The translations under genes and the position numbers were made by a program. A DNA stretch of 28,084 bases from a bacterium (GTDB lineage: Bacteria > Sysuimicrobiota > Sysuimicrobiia > Sysuimicrobiales > Segetimicrobiaceae): the NCBI GenBank assembly GCA_035307765.1, contig DATGHU010000020.1:1-28084 (forward strand), given 5' to 3'. Under the pieces are notes generated by a model. The model saw nothing but the letters and a program-made list of their open reading frames with translations, was not told the DNA's origin and did no database searches. Shown here piece after piece: positions 15,902 through 23,380 of this stretch (within the stretch, counting starts at the first letter, position 1; the number at the start of each line of letters is the position of its first letter).

Positions 15902-17590
15902 GTGGATCCGATTCAGTTCGAGGTGACGAAGAATGCGCTGGCGTCGTTGACCGAGGAGATGGGCGCGGCGCTCCACCGGGCCGCGTACTCGACCAACATC
16001 AAGACGCGACTGGACTTCTCGAGCGCGATTTTCGACGCGCGGTTGAGGGTGCTCGCTCAGGCGCTGGCGCAGCCCTCGCATCTTGGGTCACTGCCTCACA
16101 GCGTCCCGAACGCGGTCCGCGAGTACGGCGTCGACCAGCTCGGGCCCGGCGACGGCTTGATCGTCAACGATCCTCATCGCGGCGCGGTGCATCTCAACGA
16201 CATCGCCCTGATCTCGCCTGTCCATGCCCGGACGGGTGAGCTGTTGGGCTTTGTCGCGAACGTCGCGCACCACGTCGATGTAGGGGGCGGTGCTCCGGGG
16301 AGTCTGGCCCCGGCGCGGGATCTGTACCAGGAAGGGCTGATCGTGCCCCCGGTGCGGTTGGTGCGGGCGGGGCAGGTCGTCCCCGACGTGATGCGTATGA
16401 TCGTGGCCAACATCCGCGCCCCGCGCGAATCGGCCGGTGACTTTCGGGCACAGGTTGCGGCGAACCACGTCGGCGCGCGCCGCCTGGCGGAACTCGTCGA
16501 GCGGCTCGGACGCACCGTGTTCACCCAGTTCTGCGATGACCTGATCGACTACACGTCTCGGCGGACTCGCGCGGCGCTAGCGCTCTTGCCGCACGGTGAG
16601 TTTTCCGCAGAAGACTTCCTCGATGGGGACGGCTTCACTGACGATCCGATCCGGATAGCGGCCACCCTCCGGAACGGTCCCGACGGCGTGGTGATCGACC
16701 TGGCCGGCAGTGCCCCACAAGTCCGAGGATCCCTCAACTGTTCCTACTCGATGACGTTTTCCGGAGTCGCGTTCGTCCTGAAGACGCTCGTCGATCCGGA
16801 CATCCCCGTCAACGAAGGATTCTATCGCAGCTTTACGCTGCACGTTCCCGAGGGCACGGTGACCAACGCGCGACCCCCGGCGGCGGTGGCGGGTGGCTGG
16901 GAGGTGGCGTTCCGGGTCGCGGAGGTGCTGTACCGCGCGCTCGCCGATGCGCTGCCGAACCGCATCGTGGCGGCGACCAAGGGCACGATTTGCAACGTCG
17001 CGTTCGGCGGGATGCGCCCGAATGGCGGGTACTACGCCTACTACGAGACGGTCGCGGGCGGCGGGGGCGCACGGCCGACCAAGGACGGCATGGACGGGAT
17101 TCAGACTCACATTCACAACACCGAGAACGCCCCCGTGGAAGAGGTCGAGCTGAACTATCCATTCCGGGTATTGCGGTTTGGGCTGATTCCGGATTCCGAG
17201 GGCCCCGGGCGGTTCCGGGGGGGCTTGGGAGTCTGCCGGGATTACTGGTTCCCAAATCACCGCGTGACGTTCTCGATCCTTGCCGATCGGGGACGGTTCG
17301 CGCCCTGGGGCCTGTTCGGGGGCGGGTCCGCCCGGACGGCCCGCGTCATTCGGGACCCAGACGGCGAGGCTCAGGTGCTGCCGCTGAAGGGTAGCGTGGA
17401 ACTCCGGGCGGGCGAGGTGATCAGCGTGCAGACTCCGGGAGGCGGCGGGTACGGCCCGATCTCGGACCGCGATCCCGATGCGGTGCGACACGACGTCCGC
17501 GTCGACAAGGTCTCGACGGCGAGGGCGCGCGACGTGTACCATGTGGCGCCCGATCCAGTGCGCCCGGGCCCCAACGAGGTGGGCTCGTGA
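15902..17590 (+). CDS. hyuB: Hydantoinase B / 5-oxoprolinase family subunit
   Basis: A 562-residue subunit of the ATP-dependent hydantoinase/oxoprolinase family, which opens cyclic amides such as hydantoins or 5-oxoproline together with the A subunit. Diagnostic stretches are AYSTNIKTRLDFSSAIFDARLRVLAQA (about 23-49), SHLGSLPHSV, DGLIVNDPHRGAVHLNDIALISPV, ANVAHHVDVGGGAPGSL, and the C-terminal RGGLGVCRDYWF and QTPGGGGYG. Length is normal for stand-alone B subunits. The start is a GTG at 15902 with GAGGG about 6 bases before it; it lies 10 bp after the GntR gene. Its stop overlaps the start of hyuA (GTGA). Family members also include acetone carboxylase and N-methylhydantoinase subunits, so the substrate is not fixed. 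The order B before A is less usual than A before B. Confidence 0.93.
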   Translation: MDPIQFEVTKNALASLTEEMGAALHRAAYSTNIKTRLDFSSAIFDARLRVLAQALAQPSHLGSLPHSVPNAVREYGVDQLGPGDGLIVNDPHRGAVHLNDIALISPVHARTGELLGFVANVAHHVDVGGGAPGSLAPARDLYQEGLIVPPVRLVRAGQVVPDVMRMIVANIRAPRESAGDFRAQVAANHVGARRLAELVERLGRTVFTQFCDDLIDYTSRRTRAALALLPHGEFSAEDFLDGDGFTDDPIRIAATLRNGPDGVVIDLAGSAPQVRGSLNCSYSMTFSGVAFVLKTLVDPDIPVNEGFYRSFTLHVPEGTVTNARPPAAVAGGWEVAFRVAEVLYRALADALPNRIVAATKGTICNVAFGGMRPNGGYYAYYETVAGGGGARPTKDGMDGIQTHIHNTENAPVEEVELNYPFRVLRFGLIPDSEGPGRFRGGLGVCRDYWFPNHRVTFSILADRGRFAPWGLFGGGSARTARVIRDPDGEAQVLPLKGSVELRAGEVISVQTPGGGGYGPISDRDPDAVRHDVRVDKVSTARARDVYHVAPDPVRPGPNEVGS

Positions 17591-19749
17591 GCACCGGCTA
17601 CCGGTTGGGTATCGATATCGGCGGTACGTTCACGGACGTCGTGCTCCTCTCCGAGCAGACCGGTCTCGTCGATACGTTGAAAGTCCTCACGACGCCGGAG
17701 GACGTGGCGAAGGGATTTCTGGAGGCGATCGACTACGTGCTCGCCAGAGCCCGGCTGCGGCCTCAGGGCGTCCGACACATCATGCACGGCACGACGGTGG
17801 CCACGAACGCCATCATCGAGAACAAGATCGCCCGGACCGCGCTGGTCGTTACCCGCGGGTTTCGAGACCTGTTGGAGATCGCCCGGCAGACGCGGCCCGA
17901 TCTGTACGATCTGTTCTGTGACAAGCCGGCGCCCCTTGCGCCCCGCGACCTCTGCTTCGAGGTGACCGAGCGGCTCGATGCTGACGGGACGGTGCTGGTG
18001 CCACTGGCGGAGGAAGAAGCCGCGCCGATCGCAGACGCGATCCGCGCCCGCGGAGTGGAATCGATCGCGGTTTGCTTCCTCCACTCCTACCGCTATCCCG
18101 CCCACGAGCGGCGGGTGGCCGCTCTGCTGGCCGCCCAGTGTCCCGGCGTGCTGGTGTCGGCCTCTTGCGATGTCTTGCCGGAGTTTCGTGAATACCTCCG
18201 CGCGAGCACGACTGTCGTCAACGCGGCGATTCGGCCGATCGTGAGCGGGTACCTCGACCGCATCGCGACCGGGTTGGCCGCGCGGGAGATGCCGCTTCGA
18301 CTCTACGTGATGCAGTCCAACGGCGGCATCTCCGGGTCCGAGGTCGTGCGGCAGCGCCCGGTCTACATCGTCGAATCCGGCCCGGCGGCGGGAGTCACCG
18401 CGGCGATGCACATCGGAGCGGCGGCGGGATTTGCCGACCTGATTTCCTTCGATATGGGGGGGACCACCGCCAAGGTCGCTCTGGTCAGGCATGGCCGTGC
18501 GGGGTTCTCGACGGAGTTTGAAGTGGGGGCACGAGGCGCGGCCGGCGTGGGGAACAACCGCGGGCGCGGTTACCCGATTCATACGCCGGTGTTGGATCTC
18601 GTTGAGGTGGGGGCCGGCGGCGGCAGTGTCGCGTGGGTGGATACGGCGGGGATCATGCACGTCGGGCCCCGAAGCGCCGGTGCGGATCCGGGCCCGGCGT
18701 GTTACGACCGCGGCGGCCGCGAGCCGACGGTCACGGACGCCAATTTAGTCTTGGGCCGCCTTGCCCCCGAAACCTTCCTCGGGGGCCGCATGGTGCTCGA
18801 TTGCGAGGCCGCGCGGCGCGCGCTGGAGCAGTACTGCGCCGGGCCGGCGGGGCTCGACGTGATCGCGGCTGCCAATGGGATCGTGGAGATCGTGAACGCG
18901 AGCACCGTCGGCGCGATCCGGCTCGTGTCCGTGCAGCGAGGGTACGATCCGCGCGCCTTCACGCTGGTGGCCTTTGGCGGCGCGGGTCCGCTGCACGCGA
19001 ATGCCCTCGCCGATGCGCTCGCGATGCCGGTGGCGGTCATTCCGCCCCAGCCCGGTGTTGCCAGCGCCCTCGGGTTGCTCCTCGCGGATCTGACGCATGA
19101 TTTCATGCAGACGCATGTCACACGCCTCGAGGCGGCGGATCCGGAAGAGCTGACGCTGCTGTACCGCCGATTTGAGCGCGAGGGTGCCGAGATCATTGCC
19201 GACGAAGCGATCGCGGCCCGCGCGCGCTTCGCGCGCACGATGGACCTGCGGTATGTGGGGCAGTCCTATGAACTACGGGTCCCGGTGCCGGACGGCACGC
19301 TGGGGCCCGCGTCCCTGCGCCAGATCGCGGAGCGGTTTCACGCCGAGCACGAACGCAGTTATGGGTTCGCCGCCCCCGATGAGCCCGTCGAGCTGGTCAA
19401 CGTTCGGCTCACCGCCATCGGGGATGTCGCGAAACCGCGGGCACCGCTCGCCACGGTGTCTTCAGCGGGCCCGGCCCCGATCGGGGGGCGGCGGCCGGTG
19501 TTTTTCTCGGAAACGGGATTCGTCGACACGCCGACCTACGATCGGACCCACCTGGGCGCGGGGCACCTCCTCGCCGGCCCTGCCATCGTGGAGCAGATGG
19601 ATTCGACCACCGTAATTCATCCCGGGTATGCGGGTCTCGTCGATCTCCATGGCAATATCCTGATCGGTCACCCCAAGCACCTCGCCGCGATGTTCGACCG
19701 CACCGTCGCCGCCGGGCAGAGTCAGGGCGCGGGCGAGCGCGATGGATGA
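17587..19749 (+). CDS. hyuA: Hydantoinase A / 5-oxoprolinase family subunit
   Basis: A 720-residue ATP-binding subunit with an actin/hexokinase-like fold. The phosphate-binding loop is GIDIGGTFTDVVL (8-20). Other family marks are MHGTTVATNAIIE, TRGFRDLLEIARQTRPDLYD, YIVESGPAAGVTAA, DLISFDMGGTTAKVAL, the glycine-rich VEVGAGGGSVAW, GPRSAGADPGPACYDRGG, and FTLVAFGGAGPLHA. It phosphorylates the amide or carboxylate intermediate so that the B subunit can open the ring; this comes from studied relatives. The GTG start at 17587 overlaps the hyuB stop by four bases, so the subunits are made together. The C-terminal part (LGAGHLLAGPAIVEQMDSTTVIHPGYAGLVDLHGNILI) is complete. Specificity among hydantoin, N-methylhydantoin, oxoproline or other substrates is not determined. 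Confidence 0.93.
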   Translation: MSTGYRLGIDIGGTFTDVVLLSEQTGLVDTLKVLTTPEDVAKGFLEAIDYVLARARLRPQGVRHIMHGTTVATNAIIENKIARTALVVTRGFRDLLEIARQTRPDLYDLFCDKPAPLAPRDLCFEVTERLDADGTVLVPLAEEEAAPIADAIRARGVESIAVCFLHSYRYPAHERRVAALLAAQCPGVLVSASCDVLPEFREYLRASTTVVNAAIRPIVSGYLDRIATGLAAREMPLRLYVMQSNGGISGSEVVRQRPVYIVESGPAAGVTAAMHIGAAAGFADLISFDMGGTTAKVALVRHGRAGFSTEFEVGARGAAGVGNNRGRGYPIHTPVLDLVEVGAGGGSVAWVDTAGIMHVGPRSAGADPGPACYDRGGREPTVTDANLVLGRLAPETFLGGRMVLDCEAARRALEQYCAGPAGLDVIAAANGIVEIVNASTVGAIRLVSVQRGYDPRAFTLVAFGGAGPLHANALADALAMPVAVIPPQPGVASALGLLLADLTHDFMQTHVTRLEAADPEELTLLYRRFEREGAEIIADEAIAARARFARTMDLRYVGQSYELRVPVPDGTLGPASLRQIAERFHAEHERSYGFAAPDEPVELVNVRLTAIGDVAKPRAPLATVSSAGPAPIGGRRPVFFSETGFVDTPTYDRTHLGAGHLLAGPAIVEQMDSTTVIHPGYAGLVDLHGNILIGHPKHLAAMFDRTVAAGQSQGAGERDG

Positions 19750-19799
19750 CGCCGATCAACCGACGGACGACGCGATCGCAACGGGGGAGGTGACGGAGG

Positions 19800-21308
19800 T
19801 TGGTCGTGCGATTCGAGCTGACGACGAGCCCGCTCCAGACCGTTCGCTGCGACCTGGCCGCGCTTCCCGTGTCCGCGCCGGGATCCCTCGGCGGCCACGC
19901 GGCGGTCTTTGACCGGGGGTCGGGGGGGCGGCTGCAGGCGTTCGCCACGGACGAGGGGTTTACGGGAGCGCGCGGGCAGACGGTCCTCGTCCAGTCGCCC
20001 GAGGCACCGGCTCGTCGGATTCTCTTGGTCGGGACGGGCGATGCCGGCACGACGGAGGATCTCAGACAGTACGCGGCGGTCGTGGTGCGGCGAGCCCGCG
20101 ACCTTCGCTGCGGTCGTGTGCTGCTGCTCACCGCGTCGGACCCGGCGGCATCGGGCCCGGCCCCGGACGAACGCGTGCGCGCCGTTGCGGAGGGGGCAGG
20201 GCTCGGGGTGTATCGCTTCGATCGGTATCGCTCGGAGGCGGGGGAGCCCTTCCCCGCGGAGATCGCGATCTGTTGCGGCGAGGACCGTGGCGGAGCCCTC
20301 AGCAGGGCGTTGGAGGTGGGCGAGATCACGGTCCGCGCGGTGTCGCAGGCGCGAGATCTTGTCAACGAACCGCCAAACGTGCTGACGCCGACTGCGCTTG
20401 CGATCGTGGCGCAGGAGATCGCCGACCGTGACGGGCTCGACTGCAAGGTTCTTGATCTCGATGAGGCGCGGGCCCTTGGGATGGGCCTGTTCGCCGCGGT
20501 GGCCGCCGGGAGCAACGAGCCGCCTCGGTTCATCGTGCTCGAGTACCGTCCGGAGGCGCAGCGAGCATCGGGCGCTCCCGTCCCGATGGTCGCGCTCGTG
20601 GGCAAGGGCATTACGTTTGATAGCGGCGGTCTGGCCATCAAGTCGCCGGACAAGATGTGGCGGCAGAAGGCGGACATGGGTGGGGCCGCGGCCATCGTGG
20701 CGGCGATCGGAGCGTTGCGAGCGCTCGCGGCACCGGTCCGCGTGCTCGGCGTGATCGCGGCCGCGGAGAACATGATCAGCGGATCGGCGACGCGACCGGG
20801 AGACATCGTCCGCAGTCTCTCCGGCAAGACGGTGGAAATCCTCAACACTGACGGCGAAGGCCGCCTGGTGCTCGCCGACGGGCTCAGCTACGCAGCCCGC
20901 GCGCGACCCGACGTGATCATCGATGTCGCGACATTGACCGCTGCGGCGGCGGCAGCGCTCGGCTCCCGGACCGCCGCCTTGATGGGAACCGACCAGCCGC
21001 TGATCGATCGGCTGCTTCGGGCGGCGGAGCTGGGCGGCGAGCAACTGTGGCAGCTTCCCCTCTACGACGAGTTTCGCGACGCGATGCGCGGGGATCTTGC
21101 GGATCTGAAGAACACCTCTTTTGGATCCGACGGCGGTGGCGCCGAGAAAGCGGCGGCGTTCCTCCAGCAGTTTGTCGGGGCGACCCCGTGGGCCCACGTG
21201 GACATCGGGAGGGCCGCGTTCACGGTCGAGCCGGATGCCCTGCCGTACCTCTCTTCCGGCGGAACCGGGTATGGGGTGCGCACGCTCTTGCGGTACCTTG
21301 CGGCCTAA
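19800..21308 (+). CDS. pepA: Leucyl aminopeptidase, peptidase family M17
   Basis: A 502-residue cytosolic, two-metal aminopeptidase that removes N-terminal residues from short peptides. The full catalytic set is present at positions matching E. coli PepA with an offset of one: K269, D274, K281 and D292 in GKGITFDSGGLAIK...ADMGG, then D351, E353 and R355 in NTDGEGRLVLAD. The usual NTDAEGRL motif has Gly for Ala here, a mild change. The N-terminal domain (1-170) is the expected length. The frame starts at TTG (19800) after GGGGGAGGTGA; a GTG at 19806 after ACGGAGG is equally likely. It is the last gene of the gntR-hyuBA group and converges on the DAO-family gene, the two overlapping by four bases at their 3' ends. 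It would process peptides imported by the two Dpp-type systems. Confidence 0.94.
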   Translation: MVVRFELTTSPLQTVRCDLAALPVSAPGSLGGHAAVFDRGSGGRLQAFATDEGFTGARGQTVLVQSPEAPARRILLVGTGDAGTTEDLRQYAAVVVRRARDLRCGRVLLLTASDPAASGPAPDERVRAVAEGAGLGVYRFDRYRSEAGEPFPAEIAICCGEDRGGALSRALEVGEITVRAVSQARDLVNEPPNVLTPTALAIVAQEIADRDGLDCKVLDLDEARALGMGLFAAVAAGSNEPPRFIVLEYRPEAQRASGAPVPMVALVGKGITFDSGGLAIKSPDKMWRQKADMGGAAAIVAAIGALRALAAPVRVLGVIAAAENMISGSATRPGDIVRSLSGKTVEILNTDGEGRLVLADGLSYAARARPDVIIDVATLTAAAAAALGSRTAALMGTDQPLIDRLLRAAELGGEQLWQLPLYDEFRDAMRGDLADLKNTSFGSDGGGAEKAAAFLQQFVGATPWAHVDIGRAAFTVEPDALPYLSSGGTGYGVRTLLRYLAA

Positions 21309-22477
21309 TGTGTCTCCCAGTCCCCCGGCGCGAGGCCGTTACGTTCGGACTCCCGTTGCGCAAATCGTGACAGCCGATAGGGCTCCATCGATACCGTTGC
21401 ACAGATTCCGGTCGCAATGTACTCGGCGATCATATTGCCCGCGGCCGGGGCGTGCATAAAGCCCTGGCTGAACCCCGCGGCGACGATGTAGCCGGGCGGG
21501 CCGGCCGGTCCCAGTACGGGATGGCGGTCGGGCGTCTCCTGCGTCAGTCCCGCATACGTTTGGACGAGCCTGGCGGACTGGAACGACGGAAACCGTCGTA
21601 CGATCAGTTCGGCGACCGGGACGAATGCCTCCGGATCGATGGTGGTCTCGTAGGTGGTCGTGGGCTGTTCGCCTCCGATCCCCACCAGATACTTGTCCCC
21701 CTCGGGCCGGACGAATAACGTCGAGTCCATGTCGATGATACAGGGGATCGATGCCGGCGGGTCAGCGGTTTGTACGATCCACTGGTGTCGACGGTACATC
21801 GAGATGGGGATCTCAACGCCGACCATCCGGCTCACGAGGGGTGCCCACACCCCGGCCGCGTTGACCACCGTGGGGGCTTCGACCGCGCCCCTGGATGTCT
21901 CGAGACCCCGGACCCGTCCGTTCCCGAGGCGCACGCCAAGCACGTCACAGTCCTCGATGATCGTCGCGCCCAGCCTGAGCGCACCCGCGCGGAACGCGCG
22001 AACCGCTTCGTAGGGGCCAGCGTATCCGTCGTTCGCGCAGTAGAGTCCGGCGCGCACGTCGTCCGCGCTCAAGGTCGGCACGAGCCGTCGGACCTCATCG
22101 GGGCTCAGGATGGCGGACGGCACACCCCACCGCTGCTGCAGGCGCCAGGCTCCTTCGAGGGTCTCATGGTGAGTGGGTGACCGCGCGGTCAACAGGTAGC
22201 CGACGCGGTGCCAGTCGATGTTCGTTCCCGTCTCTTCTTCCACACGCTCCCAGAGCCGCACGCTTTCTACGGCGAGACGCAGTGCGGGCTCGGTTGAAAA
22301 CAATCGGCGAATCCCGCCGGACGACTTCGCCGTCGATCCTTCGCCGACATGGTTGCGCTCGATCACCGCTGCGCGAACCCCCAACCGTCCGAGGTGGTAG
22401 GCGATGCTGAGGCCGATGATGCCGCCGCCCACGATGGCCACCTCGGCGGTCTTCGGCGGCCCGGCAGCGTGCGGCAT
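21305..22477 (-). CDS. FAD-dependent oxidoreductase, DAO family (amino acid / sarcosine oxidase-like)
   Basis: A 390-residue flavoprotein of the D-amino acid oxidase/glycine oxidase/sarcosine oxidase beta family. The Rossmann motif is VGGGIIGLSIAYHLG (G17-x-G19-x2-G22), ending in the acidic residue of VIERN. Family marks are GSTAKSSGGIRRLF, VVNAAGVWAPLV, IDMDSTLFVRPEGDKYLVGIGGEQP and the C-terminal GYIVAAGFSQGFMHAPAAGNMIAEYI. The SSGGIRRLFSTEPALRLAVESVRLW and LTQETPDRHPVLGP patterns resemble the sarcosine oxidase beta/dimethylglycine dehydrogenase branch, which oxidises secondary or N-methylated amino acids; this is inference. It starts 9 bp after the stop of the FAD medium subunit gene, so it is the third gene of the coxL-coxM-like operon. 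Confidence 0.9.
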   Translation of the reverse strand: MPHAAGPPKTAEVAIVGGGIIGLSIAYHLGRLGVRAAVIERNHVGEGSTAKSSGGIRRLFSTEPALRLAVESVRLWERVEEETGTNIDWHRVGYLLTARSPTHHETLEGAWRLQQRWGVPSAILSPDEVRRLVPTLSADDVRAGLYCANDGYAGPYEAVRAFRAGALRLGATIIEDCDVLGVRLGNGRVRGLETSRGAVEAPTVVNAAGVWAPLVSRMVGVEIPISMYRRHQWIVQTADPPASIPCIIDMDSTLFVRPEGDKYLVGIGGEQPTTTYETTIDPEAFVPVAELIVRRFPSFQSARLVQTYAGLTQETPDRHPVLGPAGPPGYIVAAGFSQGFMHAPAAGNMIAEYIATGICATVSMEPYRLSRFAQRESERNGLAPGDWETH

Positions 22478-22486
22478 GACGCGTCC

Positions 22487-23380
22487 TTAGGTGCGGGGCG
22501 GCGTGCGGCCGAGGCCCTCGAAGGCTTGGTGAAGCGCGCGCTCGACGACGACCCCGATGAGCGCACGCCGATATTCGGCGGAGGCGTGCAAGTCGCCGTC
22601 CACGTCGCAGGCCGAGATCGCAAGGCGCGCGGCGTCTTCCAGCAGGCGGTCCGAGGGGCGCTGTCCCGCGAGCGCGCGCTCCGCTTCCCGCGCGCGCACG
22701 GGTGTGGGACCCCCGCCGGCGACGGCGATCGCCGCGTCCCGGATCGTGCCGGTGTCGTCCCCGTGCACGATCGCGCCCGCGGCGGCCAGCGCGAAGTCGC
22801 CAGCCCGCCGGCTGAACTCCTCGAACCCCCAGGCGGTGTGTGCATCGCGCAGGGTCGAGAAGCGCGCCTCCACGAGGATCTCGTCCGCCTCGAGCGCCGT
22901 GGTCAGATAGGAAACGAAGAACTCGCCGGCGCCGATCCACCGTTCACCTCGGCCACTGGCCGTGCGCACGCGGCCGTCGAGTAGCACAAGAAGGAGGGGC
23001 AGTTCCGCGGCGGGGTCCGCGTGCGCCAGGCTGCCTCCGACCGTGCCCCGGTTGCGGATCGCCCGGTGCCCAATGTGTTTCAGCGCCGCGACGAGCAGCG
23101 GACACTCGGCGACCACGAGCGGCGATCGTTCGGCGTCAGTCTGCCGCACCATCGCCCCGATCGCGAGTTCGCCCGTGCCGGGGTCTCGACCGAGGCCGTC
23201 CAGCCCGGGCACCGCGTTGAGATCGACGAGCGCGGCTGGGTGGGCGAGCCGGAAGTTGAGGAGGGGGACGAGACTCTGGCCCCCGGCGAGCACCTTGCCG
23301 TCGGGGCCGTAGCTGGCCAGGGCCTCGAGCGCCTCGGGTACCGAGCGGGGAGCGAGATAGGCAAACGGTGGCGGTTTCAC
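22487..23380 (-). CDS. FAD-binding medium subunit of a molybdenum hydroxylase (CoxM / xanthine dehydrogenase FAD family)
   Basis: A 297-residue subunit that takes electrons from the iron-sulfur clusters and carries FAD. The two FAD-contact motifs are clear: AGGQSLVPLLNFRLAHP (32-48) and TVGGSLAHADPAAELP (113-128). The N-terminus VKPPPFAYLAPRSVPEALEAL is the normal beginning of CoxM-type proteins, so the GTG at 23380 is the start; the frame continues open upstream to 23947, but that part lies opposite to real coding sequence of the large subunit in another frame and has no family similarity. The GTG overlaps the stop of the large subunit gene (GTGA), showing tight coupling. The order here is large, medium, then a DAO-family gene. 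The small subunit is not in this operon. Confidence 0.93.
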   Translation of the reverse strand: MKPPPFAYLAPRSVPEALEALASYGPDGKVLAGGQSLVPLLNFRLAHPAALVDLNAVPGLDGLGRDPGTGELAIGAMVRQTDAERSPLVVAECPLLVAALKHIGHRAIRNRGTVGGSLAHADPAAELPLLLVLLDGRVRTASGRGERWIGAGEFFVSYLTTALEADEILVEARFSTLRDAHTAWGFEEFSRRAGDFALAAAGAIVHGDDTGTIRDAAIAVAGGGPTPVRAREAERALAGQRPSDRLLEDAARLAISACDVDGDLHASAEYRRALIGVVVERALHQAFEGLGRTPPRT